Below are positions 1 through 9,942 of a stretch of DNA of 64,000 bases, one piece after another. Source of the stretch: Brienomyrus brachyistius (taxonomy: Eukaryota; Chordata; Actinopteri; Osteoglossiformes; Mormyridae); the NCBI RefSeq assembly GCF_023856365.1, contig NC_064536.1:37006776-37070775 (forward strand). The letters are read 5' to 3'. Under the pieces are notes generated by a model. The model searched no databases. It had not been told where the DNA came from and was given only the letters and a program-made list of their open reading frames with translations. The position numbers and the translations under genes were made by a program. The first letter of the stretch is position 1. Each line of letters starts with the position of its first letter.

Positions 1-196
1 GAAACCAATTAACATACAGCACGTCGTTTTAAAAGAAGGCAGCACTTAAACGCATTACATTTAACCAACATGGTAAAAGAAAGACTTTAGCGGTATTTAC
101 CAGTGTTAGGTTGAAGAAAGCATTTAAGCAGCAAACTTTTAGAAGAAATAGGACGAAAGGCAAAATAAGCAAGTCCCGGAGCTCAGCCATATGTGG

Positions 197-1482
197 TGTG
201 GAAGTAAAATTGGACATTGTTAGGCCCGGGAGGTTGGCATATTGGGTCCATTATGTCTTAGGCCTTAGGCAAGAAGAGATTGTTTTGAGTACTGTGTGAC
301 CTCGCTTTGTGATAGCTGCCTGCAGTAAGTTCCACAGACCCTGAGGAAAGCTCGGACCTTGGAGAGGCAGACAGCGGAACAAACAGGGGGGAGAAACCAC
401 TTGCAGGAAGAGATTCAAAGCTACCCCAACTGGTGCACAGCCAGTAATAGCTTTATAAAATAGTTGCGGCAGACAATATATAGCATGCTATGCGGTAGTG
501 CAAATGTATAAGTAATCATGTTAATCATATTAATCATATGTTAACCATGTATTTGCAGTGATTTAATGACAATACGTCAATGTGTTAATCATTAATCAAT
601 GGAACACCCAAACATTAATAGTGATTCAATGTCATATTGTCACACCCTCACAGACAGGAACCACAAGCTGAGCTGGGTTACGGCTAATGAGAGGGCACAT
701 ATAAACAAGCCAAAGTCCTCAGTTCAACGTGAAGTATTGCGCGAATGATTTCAAGCCTTACCGAGCATTTACTTGTCCATCGTGTTACCCTCATTCCCAA
801 CCTGTTCCGTTTACCCTGTGTTTATTCCTTACCTGTCTCATCTTTCTTTTCCAGACCCGCTCCCGAACCTGATCCGTCTTCCCTGCCGAGCCCGGCACGT
901 CCTGTTCCCACTCCCCTGTGTGGTCCCGTCCCGTGCCTTCCCGTAGGACTGACTCCCCGGCCTCTGACTTACCTGCCCGTTTACCGACCACGATATTCGC
1001 CTGTCCCCTCCATTACTTCTGCCTGGTACAAACCAATAAATCCCATTCTGGTTTGCATCCCTGGATCAGTGCTTTCCTGCCCAGGAACTTGTGACACATA
1101 TGATCAATATCTATATTCATATCTCAAGTAAGAGCCTAGCAGTCGGGACTGACTCCGGTAAACTGAGCAAAATGAGTGGATTTTTCCTCGCTACCAAGGT
1201 GAACCAATAGAGCAGGTGAATTGTGTTTGTTATATGTTTCAGCTCGGTTTGTTGGTGTTTCGTGACCAATCAGGACTTAGAAATCCTTATTGGGAACTGG
1301 GAGTTATGGTTTATCAACTGGTTGCTCTGCGTGCTCCATGTGACTTGGTACCAAGTGCCAGAGTGTGATGGGAGCACTTTGCTGAGTTGCTAGAATAAAA
1401 GAGATTTCCTTTACTCACCAAACTGAGAGGTCCAGACGTTTATTTATAACATGTATGTTATATTTAAAATTTTTCTACCACA
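197..1482 (+). mobile_element. Solo LTR, probably of retroviral type, carrying a nested solo LTR
   Basis: The insertion begins TGTGGAAG and ends CTACCACA, and is flanked by a 4 bp duplication GTGG (193-196 and 1483-1486). The intact inverted repeat near 32.1 kb shows the empty site, which proves the insertion. After removing the nested LTR at 638-1101 it is about 822 bp. A polyadenylation signal AATAAA lies at 1394-1399 close to the 3-prime end, giving plus orientation. No internal coding region remains. The retroviral assignment is inferred from length, ends and polyA placement. The open frame at 745-1131 is non-coding LTR sequence. Confidence 0.7.
638..1096 (+). mobile_element. Solo LTR (459 bp family, here LTR-B), nested
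   Basis: It starts TGTCACAC and ends TTGTGACA, with a perfect 5 bp target duplication CATAT (633-637 and 1097-1101). A TATA-like catataaac lies at 698-706 and an AATAAA at 1035-1040, the usual order for an LTR promoter and polyA site. The same family occurs again at 13393-26204, split by two later insertions. No coding sequence is attached, so it arose by recombination between two LTRs. Confidence 0.8.
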
Positions 1483-1860
1483 GTGGCTGATCTGTTTGAA
1501 CAACGCGGTCGAAATGATAGACCGAAGGGGCCAGCACTTGGCGCATGCGCACTCACGCAAACGCACATTTCAAAATGGCAACACCAACGGAGCGCCTGTT
1601 ATTTCAAATAAACCCCTATAACCATAATGTTTTTTAAGTAATGAAGCACTTTTCTGCCAATTTGAATAATAAGGTAAGCATTTCGACAGCAATAATCAAG
1701 GAATAACGTGGTTAATTCTTGTTTAAATGAGCGCATGCGCTTTCTCTCTCTCTGGCTCGCTCTCATGTAGCGCATGCGCGTAGAGCCACACAGTATTTTC
1801 TTTAAAGAGCCGACTCATTGCGTCAAGCAGCTGTCAAATTGGAAACAAAATGGCTACCAG

Positions 1861-2228
1861 TGGAAATTGTTGTCGTGACGCTAACCGATGGCCCCGGATT
1901 GTGAGAAGCAGGCCGCCATCCTGACAGAATGCACATGAACTCTAAACGTTAATCTGACTTATTTGTAAATAGTATAAAATGTTCTATTTCCAATTTAAAT
2001 AAAAGTTGAGCTTTAACACCACAACCCCTGATTGTTTAGCTACATTTAGGTAAATTTATCTACGTCTGTTTAATCAAAAGGAATAAAGCACTATAGCTTG
2101 AAAATATGTATGACACATTAGTATAAATTTTTAAACAATAACATTTAAGGAATAAAATACAATTTAGTTGTATTTTGTTAGTTTATTTTAAATTAGCTGG
2201 ACAGCATTATTTAATTGCCTTTAATAGC
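1861..2228. other. Maverick subterminal spacer, no gene seen
   Basis: AT-rich sequence inside the inverted repeat. No open frame of note. It contains motifs (aaggaataaag, tataaattttt) resembling the tandem repeat at 4207-4465, so it may be part of the same Maverick promoter-proximal region. Confidence 0.4.
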
Positions 2229-2233
2229 TGTAG

Positions 2234-2496
2234 TGTCACGCCCAGCTCGTACGATCCTCGTGTGTGCCACGCCCCCTGATTATCCACGTGTGCTTCCCTG
2301 ATTGTACCCAGCTGTGTATAGTTATTTTGCTCAGTCTTGTGTATTTCTGTCCGCGTCTTGCTCTGATTCCTTGTCTGTCATTGAAGTTAGTCAATGTCCG
2401 ATGTTTGCAGTTTCCTGTACCCTTCATAAACCCCTCGTAATTCCCCGTATTCCGCCTGTCTGCCTGCTTTCTGCCCATCCGGCACCGATCGTGACA
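2234..2496 (+). repeat. 5-prime LTR of copy A
   Basis: 263 bp, from TGTCACGCCC to ATCGTGACA. The inverted ends TGTCACG/CGTGACA are typical LTR termini. A cataaacccc polyA-like site lies at about 2425. It is closely similar to 3530-3825, the 3-prime LTR. Confidence 0.8.
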
Positions 2497-2498
2497 GA

Positions 2499-3427
2499 AT
2501 GACAGACCACACCAAACAGGCAGAGCGGCAGAGCGATCGTCTCGGTCTGCTGCAGGAGGTCTATTATTGGCTCACCCAGCCCGACGTCAAGGAGGACCCC
2601 GTTGCACTGGACCTGTCCTCCCAAAGCTGCGATCTTCTGCTGGCTATGTCCCCATCGGGGGACAGGAACTGCCTGGGAGAAGTGCGTGCCCACCTCTATC
2701 AGCTGATTCAACGGATGACAGTGAAGAGGTTGGGAATGGACGCATCATGCGTCGCGGAAGTTGTTCCCCAGCCGTCCGTCCCAGTGGAAGTGGAGCAGCC
2801 CCCCGCAACCTCCGTGATGACCAAAAAGCAGAAGAAAAGGAAGAAGCAAGCGATCGGCCCCGCGATCGTTCTGGGAGCTTGCACGCTCACCCCTGCTTCT
2901 TTCCCACTTCAGGTCCTCCCACTCCTGCGCGTCAGAGGACATTGCCGCATGCTGCGGCCCCCCCCTCCTTGCCCTCGCCATGGTCCCCTTCAGCTCCCTC
3001 ATCCCCTTCCCTGGTGCTTCCTCCAGTTCCCTCCTCGTCCCCTCCATCTGTCCCTCGTCCTGTCTCCTCAGCCCCTCCGAGGTCCCCTCCAGCTCCGGCC
3101 TCCCGGCGGCCTGCGGCCCCTCCGGCTGCCACCCGTCGCCCACTGAGGCTCCCTCGGGCTCCCCGTAGTTCCCCCTCCTTCTCTCCCTACTCCCCTGTCT
3201 CTCTCCCTCATTTGTTTGCTCCTCTTCCCAGCTTTGTCCCTCCTGTCTCCATTCCTCGTCCCTTCGTTCCTCCTCCGTTCACTCCCGGCCCTTTTGTCCC
3301 GCCTGTTCCCGCTGTGTCCTCTTTTCTAATCTGTTTGTCTGCCTTTCCCGTCCTCTGTCAAGTCCTGTCTTGGCTTCTGCCACTTTGTCAATTTTGTCTG
3401 TCCGTCCTGTTCCCTGTGCCTTGTTAA
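2499..3427 (+). pseudogene. Gag-less LTR-element protein, copy A: helical N-terminus plus Pro-rich region
   Basis: The reading frame starts at the ATG two bases after the LTR. Residues 1-75 form a probably helical domain containing LGLLQEVYYWLTQPDV and a leucine-rich end before MSPSGD. A basic KKQKKRKK motif follows at about residues 109-116, then GPAIVLGACTL. About residue 130 the conserved frame shifts, and the Ser/Pro-rich tail with FTPGPFVPP continues in the frame ending at 3427. The same blocks recur in the other family copies, so the protein was under constraint. I do not recognise the family; it has no zinc knuckle and no enzyme motif. A very divergent Gag is the main alternative. Confidence 0.55.
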
Positions 3428-3529
3428 CAGTTTTTTTCTTGTTTTTCAGGTCCTGGTTCCCTAATCTCGTCTCGTCCGTCGCCTCCCCTGAGGCGCGCCC
3501 GGAGAGTGCGCCTTTGGGGGGGGGGGTTC

Positions 3530-3825
3530 TGTCACGCCCAGCTCGTACGATCCTCGTGTGTGCCACGCCCCCTGATTATCCACGTGTGCTTCCCTGATTG
3601 TACCCAGCTGTGTATAGTCATTTTGCTCCGTCTTGTGTATTTCAGTCTGCGTCTTGCCCTGGTTCCTTGTCTGTCATTGAAGTTAGTCAATGTCCGATGT
3701 TTGCTGCTCCCCGTACCCTTAATAAACCCCTCGTAATTCCCCGTATTCTGCCTGTCTGCCTGCTTTCTGCCTGTCTGCCTGCCCGAGCGATCACCTGCTC
3801 CCCAGCGTCCGTGGCGAACCTGAAA
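3530..3825 (+). repeat. 3-prime LTR of copy A
   Basis: 296 bp, starting TGTCACGCCC. It is longer than the 5-prime LTR because of extra tgcctgtctgcc-type repeats near its end. The terminal bases are CCTGAAA instead of CGTGACA, but the following TGTAG duplication fixes the boundary. A G-run polypurine tract lies directly upstream. Confidence 0.75.
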
Positions 3826-3830
3826 TGTAG

Positions 3831-4206
3831 GAACTAGTGAACGATATTTAGCAGCAAACATCAAAAACATTTGGTAGAATAAATACTTAGTTATTTCAAT
3901 AATTAAGGGATAAAAAACATTAATTGTGGTTGTTAAATGAGTATGCTGAATGCGCTGTGTGTAGGAACGGACAGTGGCCCCAAGAATTTAGGCTGCAATT
4001 AACTCTTTTTCGTTATAGCAATACGCTATACATGATAGTACAGATAGGCAGAGGGGGTTTCTTATCGCACGAGTAGCATGTGGGTGGTGTAGAAACGGCC
4101 AATGGTCAAGAATTTAGGACACAGTGACTTATATCAGAGTGTGATATAAGTCATTTATGCAATAGGAATTGAGGAAGAATTAAAAGAACCAGGCTCAGTA
4201 ATGGTT
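3831..4206. other. Maverick spacer, no gene seen
   Basis: AT-rich, no convincing open frame. A short inverted repeat atgacttatat/atataagtcat lies around 4128-4157 and could form a hairpin. Function unknown. Confidence 0.35.
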
Positions 4207-4465
4207 CGACAAACAGCTGAGCTACTAATGCTGTAAACAAGGTATAAAAACCATTAATTAACCCTGGGTATAATAATTACGTATAAAAATATACAAAAGT
4301 TTAAGGAATAAAGCACACGACAAACAGCTAAGCCACTAATGTGCTAAACAAGGAATAAAAACCGATAATTAACCCAGTTATAATAATTAAATATAAAAAT
4401 ATATAAAAGTTTAAGGAATAAAGCACTCGACAAACAGCTGAGACACTAACGCCGTAAACAAAGAT
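4207..4465. repeat. Tandem repeat, unit about 110 bp, 2.3 copies
   Basis: Units start at 4207, 4318 and 4428 with cgacaaacagct, giving periods of 111 and 110 bp. Each full unit carries ctaatg..gtaaacaagg, a tataaaaa stretch, attaaccc and ttaaggaataaagcac. It lies between the inverted repeat and the polymerase gene of the Maverick. The repeated TATA-like segments suggest an upstream regulatory block, which is inference. Confidence 0.7.
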
Positions 4466-4629
4466 TAATGAATAAAACAGTTTAACAGTTATTTTGATGT
4501 TGCTAAAGAAGACGTACATGATTATTTAATACATGTAATATAAGAAATAGTGTCAAAAACATATTTTTAAAAACTGGTCATAGCTCGACCGATGGTAAAG
4601 ATAGATCGCTAGCGCCATCCTGCCGGTGA

Positions 4630-4995
4630 GTGTATCCACCACGTGTAACCCCACGTAAAGCAGATCTAGCAACTGCCGCAACCTCGACCGATAGCGTACG
4701 GAGTGAGCCGGAAGGCCAACTGGAATCTACGTGGCCGGGGAATCCTACGACAGGAAGCGTGACACCGGACCAAGGGGGCTGTGAATACGGTGATCCAGCG
4801 AACACAACCCAAGCCTTATTGGGACCCCTGCAGAGGACACAAGATTGGGATATTGACCCATTAACACCTTGGCAGTGGCCTGTTGTGAGTTCCTTGGATG
4901 GCACTGTATCCCGGGTCGAGCGGCTGAAGGGGCTCAAGGTAGCTTTTTTCCTTTTTCAGGATCAAATGTGTGATTTTTTTGGCGGATTTGTCTGA
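4630..4995 (+). CDS. Hypothetical ORF upstream of Maverick polymerase
   Basis: A 121-codon frame, rich in Thr, Pro and Asp, with no domain I recognise. It ends 26 bp before the polymerase ATG at 5021. A pyrimidine tract followed by cag (ttttttcctttttcag, ending at about 4960) looks like a splice acceptor, so this may be a leader exon or intron instead of a separate gene. No second copy in this window is available for comparison. It could be fortuitous. Confidence 0.25.
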   Translation: MYPPRVTPRKADLATAATSTDSVRSEPEGQLESTWPGNPTTGSVTPDQGGCEYGDPANTTQALLGPLQRTQDWDIDPLTPWQWPVVSSLDGTVSRVERLKGLKVAFFLFQDQMCDFFGGFV

Positions 4996-5020
4996 CCAGA
5001 TCTAAAGAATAAGCACAGAC

Positions 5021-5961
5021 ATGTCAGAAAAATGGAGGCAGTGGAGTTTTGATGGGGTCGGGGAATCTAGAAGGATGCATATAAATGATGACGATGATGG
5101 TGAAAAGCCGATGAACCCTGATTTGCTTTGGTTGATTGATGAACTGAATGACGAACCACCGGCTGAAATTAACCCCTTCATGCTTGCCTTAATAAATGAT
5201 TTAAATGAGAATGGTGCTGATGAAGCGGTTGATGCTATGGACTATCTTAATAGGGGTGACGCTATAGGAAATGTAGACGGGTGGTCACCAAATGCTCATG
5301 TGTCTATGAAGGTGGAAATGGCTGACGACCACGTGGCCGGACCAGGTGACAGCGGCATGGACATTGATGTACAAATGCTTGAAGCAGATGACGGATCGGT
5401 CACTCTGAGCTGCATCAGATGATTGCAGAACTGAATGGTGAGCATCCGGGTGAATTTAATCCCATCTTACAAAACTTATTAAATGATTTAAATGATGATG
5501 ATGGAGCTGCAGCGGTGGTGGTAGATCCTGAAATTATGGACATTGATAATGTAGTACAACAGCAACATGGTGGGGGTGCAGCTGATGGTGATGTAGATGT
5601 TGATGTAATAAGCAGGCCGCAGTTTAACAACACTGAAATAAGGCAGCGCTTTCATTTTCATGGAATTGAGAATGATGACATAATAGATGTCTACAGGTTT
5701 GTGATACAGACATTCCAAAATTTGGTGGACAGAGTGAACGCCTTAGCGGGGCCGGGGGATGTCATACAGGTGGAACTGCAGGGGGATTCAGTAACCAATA
5801 CCACAGATATACATGTTCGAGGCGAGATCAATCTAAATGATCTGCTATCGATGGTAGACAACCTTTCACAGAGTAATGCCGAGGTTTTTAGCGATGAAAT
5901 GCTGAAGCTATTTCGGCATAAAAAGCTTGAAGACGTTTTTTGGGGAATCATACGTCTGTGA
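5021..5961 (+). pseudogene. Polymerase N-terminal acidic region with a duplicated motif
   Basis: Two overlapping frames (5021-5422 and 5419-5961) join by a one-base-type shift at the ATGA of 5419-5422. Both are strongly acidic. The first contains IDELNDEPPAEINPFMLALI and the second IAELNGEHPGEFNPILQNLL, each followed by NDLN. The segment has therefore been duplicated, or the frame shift sits between two tandem repeats. Codons GAT and GAA dominate. No enzymatic motif is visible. It is read as the polymerase N-terminal extension because the Cys/His region follows directly, but two small separate genes are an alternative. Confidence 0.55.
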
Positions 5962-6338
5962 TTATTGTTACATCTCATTCAGTATTAAAACAGAACACAA
6001 ATGCAAGTATTACTGCAACGTGTGTCTCAGTCCCAAGTGCCATAAGCATCGTACCGCGTACATACTGTACATTGTGAGGACTGCGGGTCTTTCTGTCAAT
6101 CGCGGTATTGCTTTGAGCAACACAAAATCTCAAAACAGCAACCAGGCGGCGTTAGTGTACACAGCTTGTGCGACACAGTCAAGTATTGTGACAAGTGTAA
6201 CCGTCGGTACACCGCCACTAAAAATTATTGAAAGGCTCATAAATGTAAACCTAATACGAGATGCGCTTTTTGTAAAGAGGACTTGACACCTGACTGTGAG
6301 CATCAGTGTTTTATCGAGCCAGTAAAGACTGAGGACTT
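5927..6338 (+). pseudogene. Polymerase Cys/His cluster region
   Basis: In frames that shift near 6060 the sequence reads a series of paired cysteines and histidines: CDYC, CKYYCNVC, CHKH, then HCEDCGSFC, CDKCNRRY, HKC and CAFC ending CEHQC. These look like several zinc-binding knuckles in front of the exonuclease. One in-frame stop interrupts the set near 6229. The last codons (KTED) continue exactly in frame into 9943 (LTDRYVFYDFEC) once the LINE is removed, which shows that this is the same gene. Confidence 0.65.
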
Positions 6339-6415
6339 AAGAACATAAGAACATAAGAACTATACAAACGAGAGGAGGCCATTCGGCCCATCAAGCTCGC
6401 TTGGGGAGAACTAAA

Positions 6416-7668
6416 CTAATAGCTCAGAGTCGTTAAAATCTTATCTAGCTCTGATTTAAAGGAACCCAAGGATTCAGCTTGCACTACATTATCAGGAAGG
6501 CTATTCCATACTCTGACTACACGCTGCGTAAAGAAGTGCTTCCTTAAATCCAGCTTGAAATGTTCTCCCGCTAATTTCCACCTATGGCCACGAGTTCGTG
6601 TATTTAAACTAATGCTGAAGTAACTATTTGGTTGAACAGCATCCAAACCTGTTAGAATCTTATATACCTGGATCATGTCCCCCCTCAATCTCCTTTGCTT
6701 GAGACTGAACAGATTTAGCTCAAGTAACCGTTCCTCGTATGACATTCCTCTAAGACCAGGAATAATTTTTGTGGCCCTACGCTGCACCTTTTCTAAGGCC
6801 ACAATGTCCTTTTTAAGATATGGTGACCAAACCTGCACACAATATTCTAGGTGAGGTCTCACCAAGGAATTGTATAATCTTAGCATTACCTCCCTTGACT
6901 TAAACTCCACACACCTGGAGATATACCCCAACATCCTATTGGCCTTTTTTATTGCTTCCCCACACTGGCGAGAATGGGACATGGAAGCATCAACATACAC
7001 ACCAAGGTCTTTCTCATGATCAGCTACCTTTATTTCAGTGACACCCATGAAATACCTGTACTTTATATTTCTGCTCCCTAGATGGAGTACCTTACATTTA
7101 TCGACGTTAAATTTCATCTGCCAGGTATCGGCCCAGTCACTAATTAAATCAAGATCCCGCTGTAGCTGCTGAGCCACTAATTCAGTATCTGCTACACCAC
7201 CCACCTTGGTGTCATCTGCAAATGTCACCAGTTTACTGTATATATTGGTATCCATATCATTTATGTAAATTAGGAACAATAGTGGTCCTAAAATCGAACC
7301 CTGCGGTACCCCACTATGAACGCAAGCCCACTGTGACATTGTGCCTCTTATAACTACTCGCTGTTTCCTATCTGTTAACCAGTTATCAATCCAGGTCGCT
7401 ACGGTACCTAAAATACCAGTCGCTTTGAGTTTAAGTAGGAGCCTCTTGTGGGGGACAACATCAAAAGCCTTTTGGAAATCTAAGTAGATGACATCATAGG
7501 CCTTCTTATCATCAACTTCCTGAGTAGCTTCCTCAAAAAACTCCAACAGATTTGTTAAACAGGATCTACCTCTCCTAAATCCATGCTGGCTATCCCGCAA
7601 AATGTTATTGGAGTCCAGGTAATCTATCATTTTCTCTTTGATTAAAGCCTCCATAACTTTACCAGTTA
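6416..7668 (-). pseudogene. CR1 reverse transcriptase, C-terminal part
   Basis: Continuation of the LINE frame after the Tc1 insertion. It contains HGFRRGRSCLTNLLEFFEE, YLDFQKAFDVVPHKRL (catalytic Asp of motif A), SGVPQGSILGPLLFLIYIND, the catalytic FADDT of motif C, and the post-polymerase block ending in RVWNSLPDNVV. This is the usual order of the CR1 polymerase. The frame is open to the stop at 6416, so apart from the transposon insertion this half is intact. The 25 residues in front of it in the open frame come from the Tc1 terminal repeat. Confidence 0.85.
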
Positions 7669-7670
7669 TA

Positions 7671-8838
7671 TACTGAACAAAAATATAAACGCAACACTCT
7701 TGTTTCTGCTCCCATTTTTCATGAGATGGACTTAAAGACCTACAATTCATTCCAGATACACAATATTACCATTTCTCTCATACATTTCTCACAAATCAGT
7801 CTAAATGTGTGATAGTGAGCACTTCTGCTTTGCTGAGATAATCCATCCCACCTCACAGGTGTGCCACATCAAGATGCTGATCTGACATCATGGGTAGTGC
7901 ACAGGTGTACCTTATACTGCCCACAATAAAAGGCCACCCTGGAATGTGCAGTTTTTTGCTTTATTGGGGGTCTGGGGACTCAGAACCGGTCAGTATCTGG
8001 TGTGACCACCATTTGCCTCATGCAATGCAACACATCTTCTTCGCATAGAGTTTATCAGATTGTCAATTGTGGCCTGTGGAATGTTGGTCCACTCCTCTTC
8101 AATGGCTGTGCGAAGTTGTTGGATATTAGTGGGAACTGGTACACGCTGTCGTATACGCCGGTCAAGCACATCCCAAACATGCTCAACGGGTGACATGTCC
8201 GGTGAGTATGCTGGCCATGCAAGAACTGGGACATTTTCAGCTTCCAAGAACTGTGTACAGATCCTTGCAACATGGGGCCGTGCATTATCTGTCTGAGTGG
8301 CTGGTCTCAGACGATCTTGGAGGTGAACCTGCTGGATGTGGAGGTCCTGGGCTGGTGTGGTTACACGTGGTCTGCGGTTGTGAGGCCGGTTGGATGTACT
8401 GCCATATTCTCTGAAACGCCTTTGGAGACGGCTTATGGTTGAGAAATGAACATTCAATGCACAAGCAACAGATCTGGTTGACATTCCTGCTGTCAGCATG
8501 CCAATTGCACGCTCCCTCAATGCTTGTGGCATCTGTGGCATTTTGCTGTGAGACAAAACTGCACATTCCAGGGTGGCCTTTTATTGTGGGCAGTATAAGG
8601 TACACCTGTGCACTACCCATGATGTCAGATCAGCATCTTGATGTGGCACACCTGTGAGGTGGGATGGATTATCTCAGCAAAGCAGAAGTGCTCACTATCA
8701 CACATTTAGACTGATTTGTGAGAAATGTTTGAGAGAAATGGTAATATTGTGTATCTGGAATGAATTGTAGATCTTTAAGTCCATCTCATGAAAAATGGGA
8801 GCAAAAACAAAAGTGTTGCGTTTATATTTTGTTCAGTG
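7671..8838 (-). mobile_element. Tc1/mariner-type transposon, copy 1 (internally deleted)
   Basis: 1168 bp, bounded by TA target duplications (7669-7670 and 8839-8840) and inverted repeats that start ACTGAACAAAAATATAAACG and extend for more than 200 bp on each side. It sits in the CR1 reverse transcriptase: removing it rejoins the LINE frame (NYRPISLTC to TGKVMEALI). Compared with copy 2 at 39137-40767 it lacks 463 bp in the middle, so it is a non-autonomous derivative. Confidence 0.9.
7990..8556 (-). pseudogene. Tc1-like transposase, in-frame internal deletion
   Basis: 188 residues. The N-terminal paired-type helix-turn-helix DNA-binding region (residues 1-89) and the C-terminal third are present. 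In between, 154 codons are missing compared with copy 2, an exact in-frame loss that removes the first catalytic Asp and joins RPATQT to DNARPH. The second Asp (DNARPH) and the Glu (SPDMSPVEHVWD) remain. It cannot catalyse transposition but might still bind the terminal repeats. Confidence 0.85.
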
Positions 8839-8840
8839 TA

Positions 8841-9938
8841 CAAGTTAGACTGATTGGCCTATAGTTAGACAAATTACTTCTATCCCCTTTTTTGAAAATA
8901 GGCGTTATGAAGGCGTGCTTCCAATCAGAAGGTACCACACCTTCAGATAAGGATTTTTGAAACAGTAAAGTTAAGGGTCGGCAAATAATATCCCTCATCT
9001 CTTTTAACACTATAGGTAAGATGCCATCAGGGCCCTGTGATTTATTTATTTTGAGCTTAGCTAGGCTTTGCAAAACATCTGCTTCAGTTATATATATATT
9101 AGCTATAGACAATGCTGGATAGGTAATAACTGGTAAATTACTAAGGTCCTCAACAGTGAATACCCGTGCAAAACTATCATTGAACTCATTTGCTATATCA
9201 ATGTCGTTTACTATTATAAGACCCTTACTATCCTGCAGATTAGTAATTTCAGGTTTTAGAGCTCTTTTAGAGTTAAAATACTGGAAGAAACTTTTAACGT
9301 CATCCTTAGCTTCCAATGCAACCATCCTTTCGACATTTCTTTTAGCTCGTCTAATATCATTTTTTAACTCAGTCTGTAGACTTAGATATTCCTGCTTAAT
9401 TCTGTCATCATCAGTTATTTTCCATTGCTGGAACAAAGCCCTTTTCCTCCTTACTTTATGCTTTATTTCCCTAGTAAACCACCTATGTTGCAATTTCCTA
9501 GATTTATTCTTGCTGGAAACAGGTATGAAGTCCTCTTGCACTTGCAATAATGTGCTTTTAAAAAATTCCCAGGCCTCTTCAACAGTTTTGTTATTTAACT
9601 CCATCCAGTTCACAGTTTCTAGTTTTAGTCTCATACACTTAAAGTCAGCCTTCCTAACATTATATATTTTTGATTTGGACTTAGCTCTTCGAACACTAAA
9701 CTTAACCTCAAATTTGACCATGTTATGATCGCTACTGTCGAGTGGTTCTAAAACGTCTAATTTACCAATCCTGTCCTGGTTATTAGAGAGAACAAGATCA
9801 AGAATGGCATCTCCCCTGGTAGGGGTGTTAACAAACTGAGTAAAAAAACAATCCTGTACTAATTCCACCATTTCCAGTTCATTTTCTGAAGAGCCAGTGA
9901 CAATGTCCCACTGCATTCCTGGTAGATTAAAATCACCC
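8841..9938 (-). pseudogene. CR1 endonuclease C-terminal part and start of reverse transcriptase
   Basis: The frame opens within the apurinic-type endonuclease: GDFNLPGMQW, then LDLVLSN and SSDHNMVKFEV, the last carrying the catalytic-type Asp-His pair. A linker follows, then the start of the polymerase with KINKSQGPDGI and FKKGDRSNLSNYRPISLTC. The endonuclease N-terminus and ORF1 are absent because the LINE is 5-prime truncated. No frameshift is visible in this part. Confidence 0.85.
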
Positions 9939-9942
9939 ACTT

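Larger units (their letters stand above)
1..1860. repeat. Left terminal inverted repeat of the Maverick (interrupted)
   Basis: Bases 1-196 and 1487-1860 match, in inverted orientation, the stretch from about 32330 down to 31745. Shared landmarks are the segment starting gaaaccaattaacata, the run cgaaatgatagaccgaaggggcc and the end caaattggaaacaaaatggcta. Maverick/Polinton elements have terminal inverted repeats of several hundred bases. About 570 bp is visible on this side and the repeat runs off the left edge, so the true left end lies outside the window. It is interrupted at 197-1486 by a solo LTR. The inner boundary (about 1860) is estimated by eye. Confidence 0.8.
2234..3825 (+). mobile_element. 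Non-autonomous LTR retroelement, copy A (complete)
   Basis: A complete 1592 bp element: 5-prime LTR 2234-2496, internal region, polypurine run of G at 3516-3526 and 3-prime LTR 3530-3825. It is flanked by a perfect 5 bp target duplication TGTAG (2229-2233 and 3826-3830). The internal region has no protease, reverse transcriptase or integrase, so movement must depend on another element. An ATG lies two bases after the LTR and opens a protein shared with copies at 32.8-34.5, 37.2-39.1, 52.3-54.1 and 54.5-56.6 kb. A solo LTR of the family sits at 11995-12283. Confidence 0.8.
6339..9938 (-). mobile_element. CR1-clade LINE, 5-prime truncated, carrying a Tc1 copy
   Basis: Minus-strand non-LTR retrotransposon inserted in the Maverick polymerase. 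Its 3-prime end (6339 side) has two and a half copies of an 8 bp repeat aagaacat, the kind of short 3-prime repeat known for CR1 elements, preceded by the conserved segment with gaggaggccattcggccc. A possible 4 bp duplication ACTT is at 6335-6338 and 9939-9942. The 5-prime end stops inside the endonuclease. A Tc1-like element occupies 7671-8838, so the LINE itself is about 2.4 kb. Confidence 0.85.

Noticed and set aside
745..1131. 128-codon open frame rich in Pro and Ser
   Set aside because: It lies inside the solo LTR at 638-1096, crosses its 3-prime end and target duplication, and has no homology to a protein family I know.
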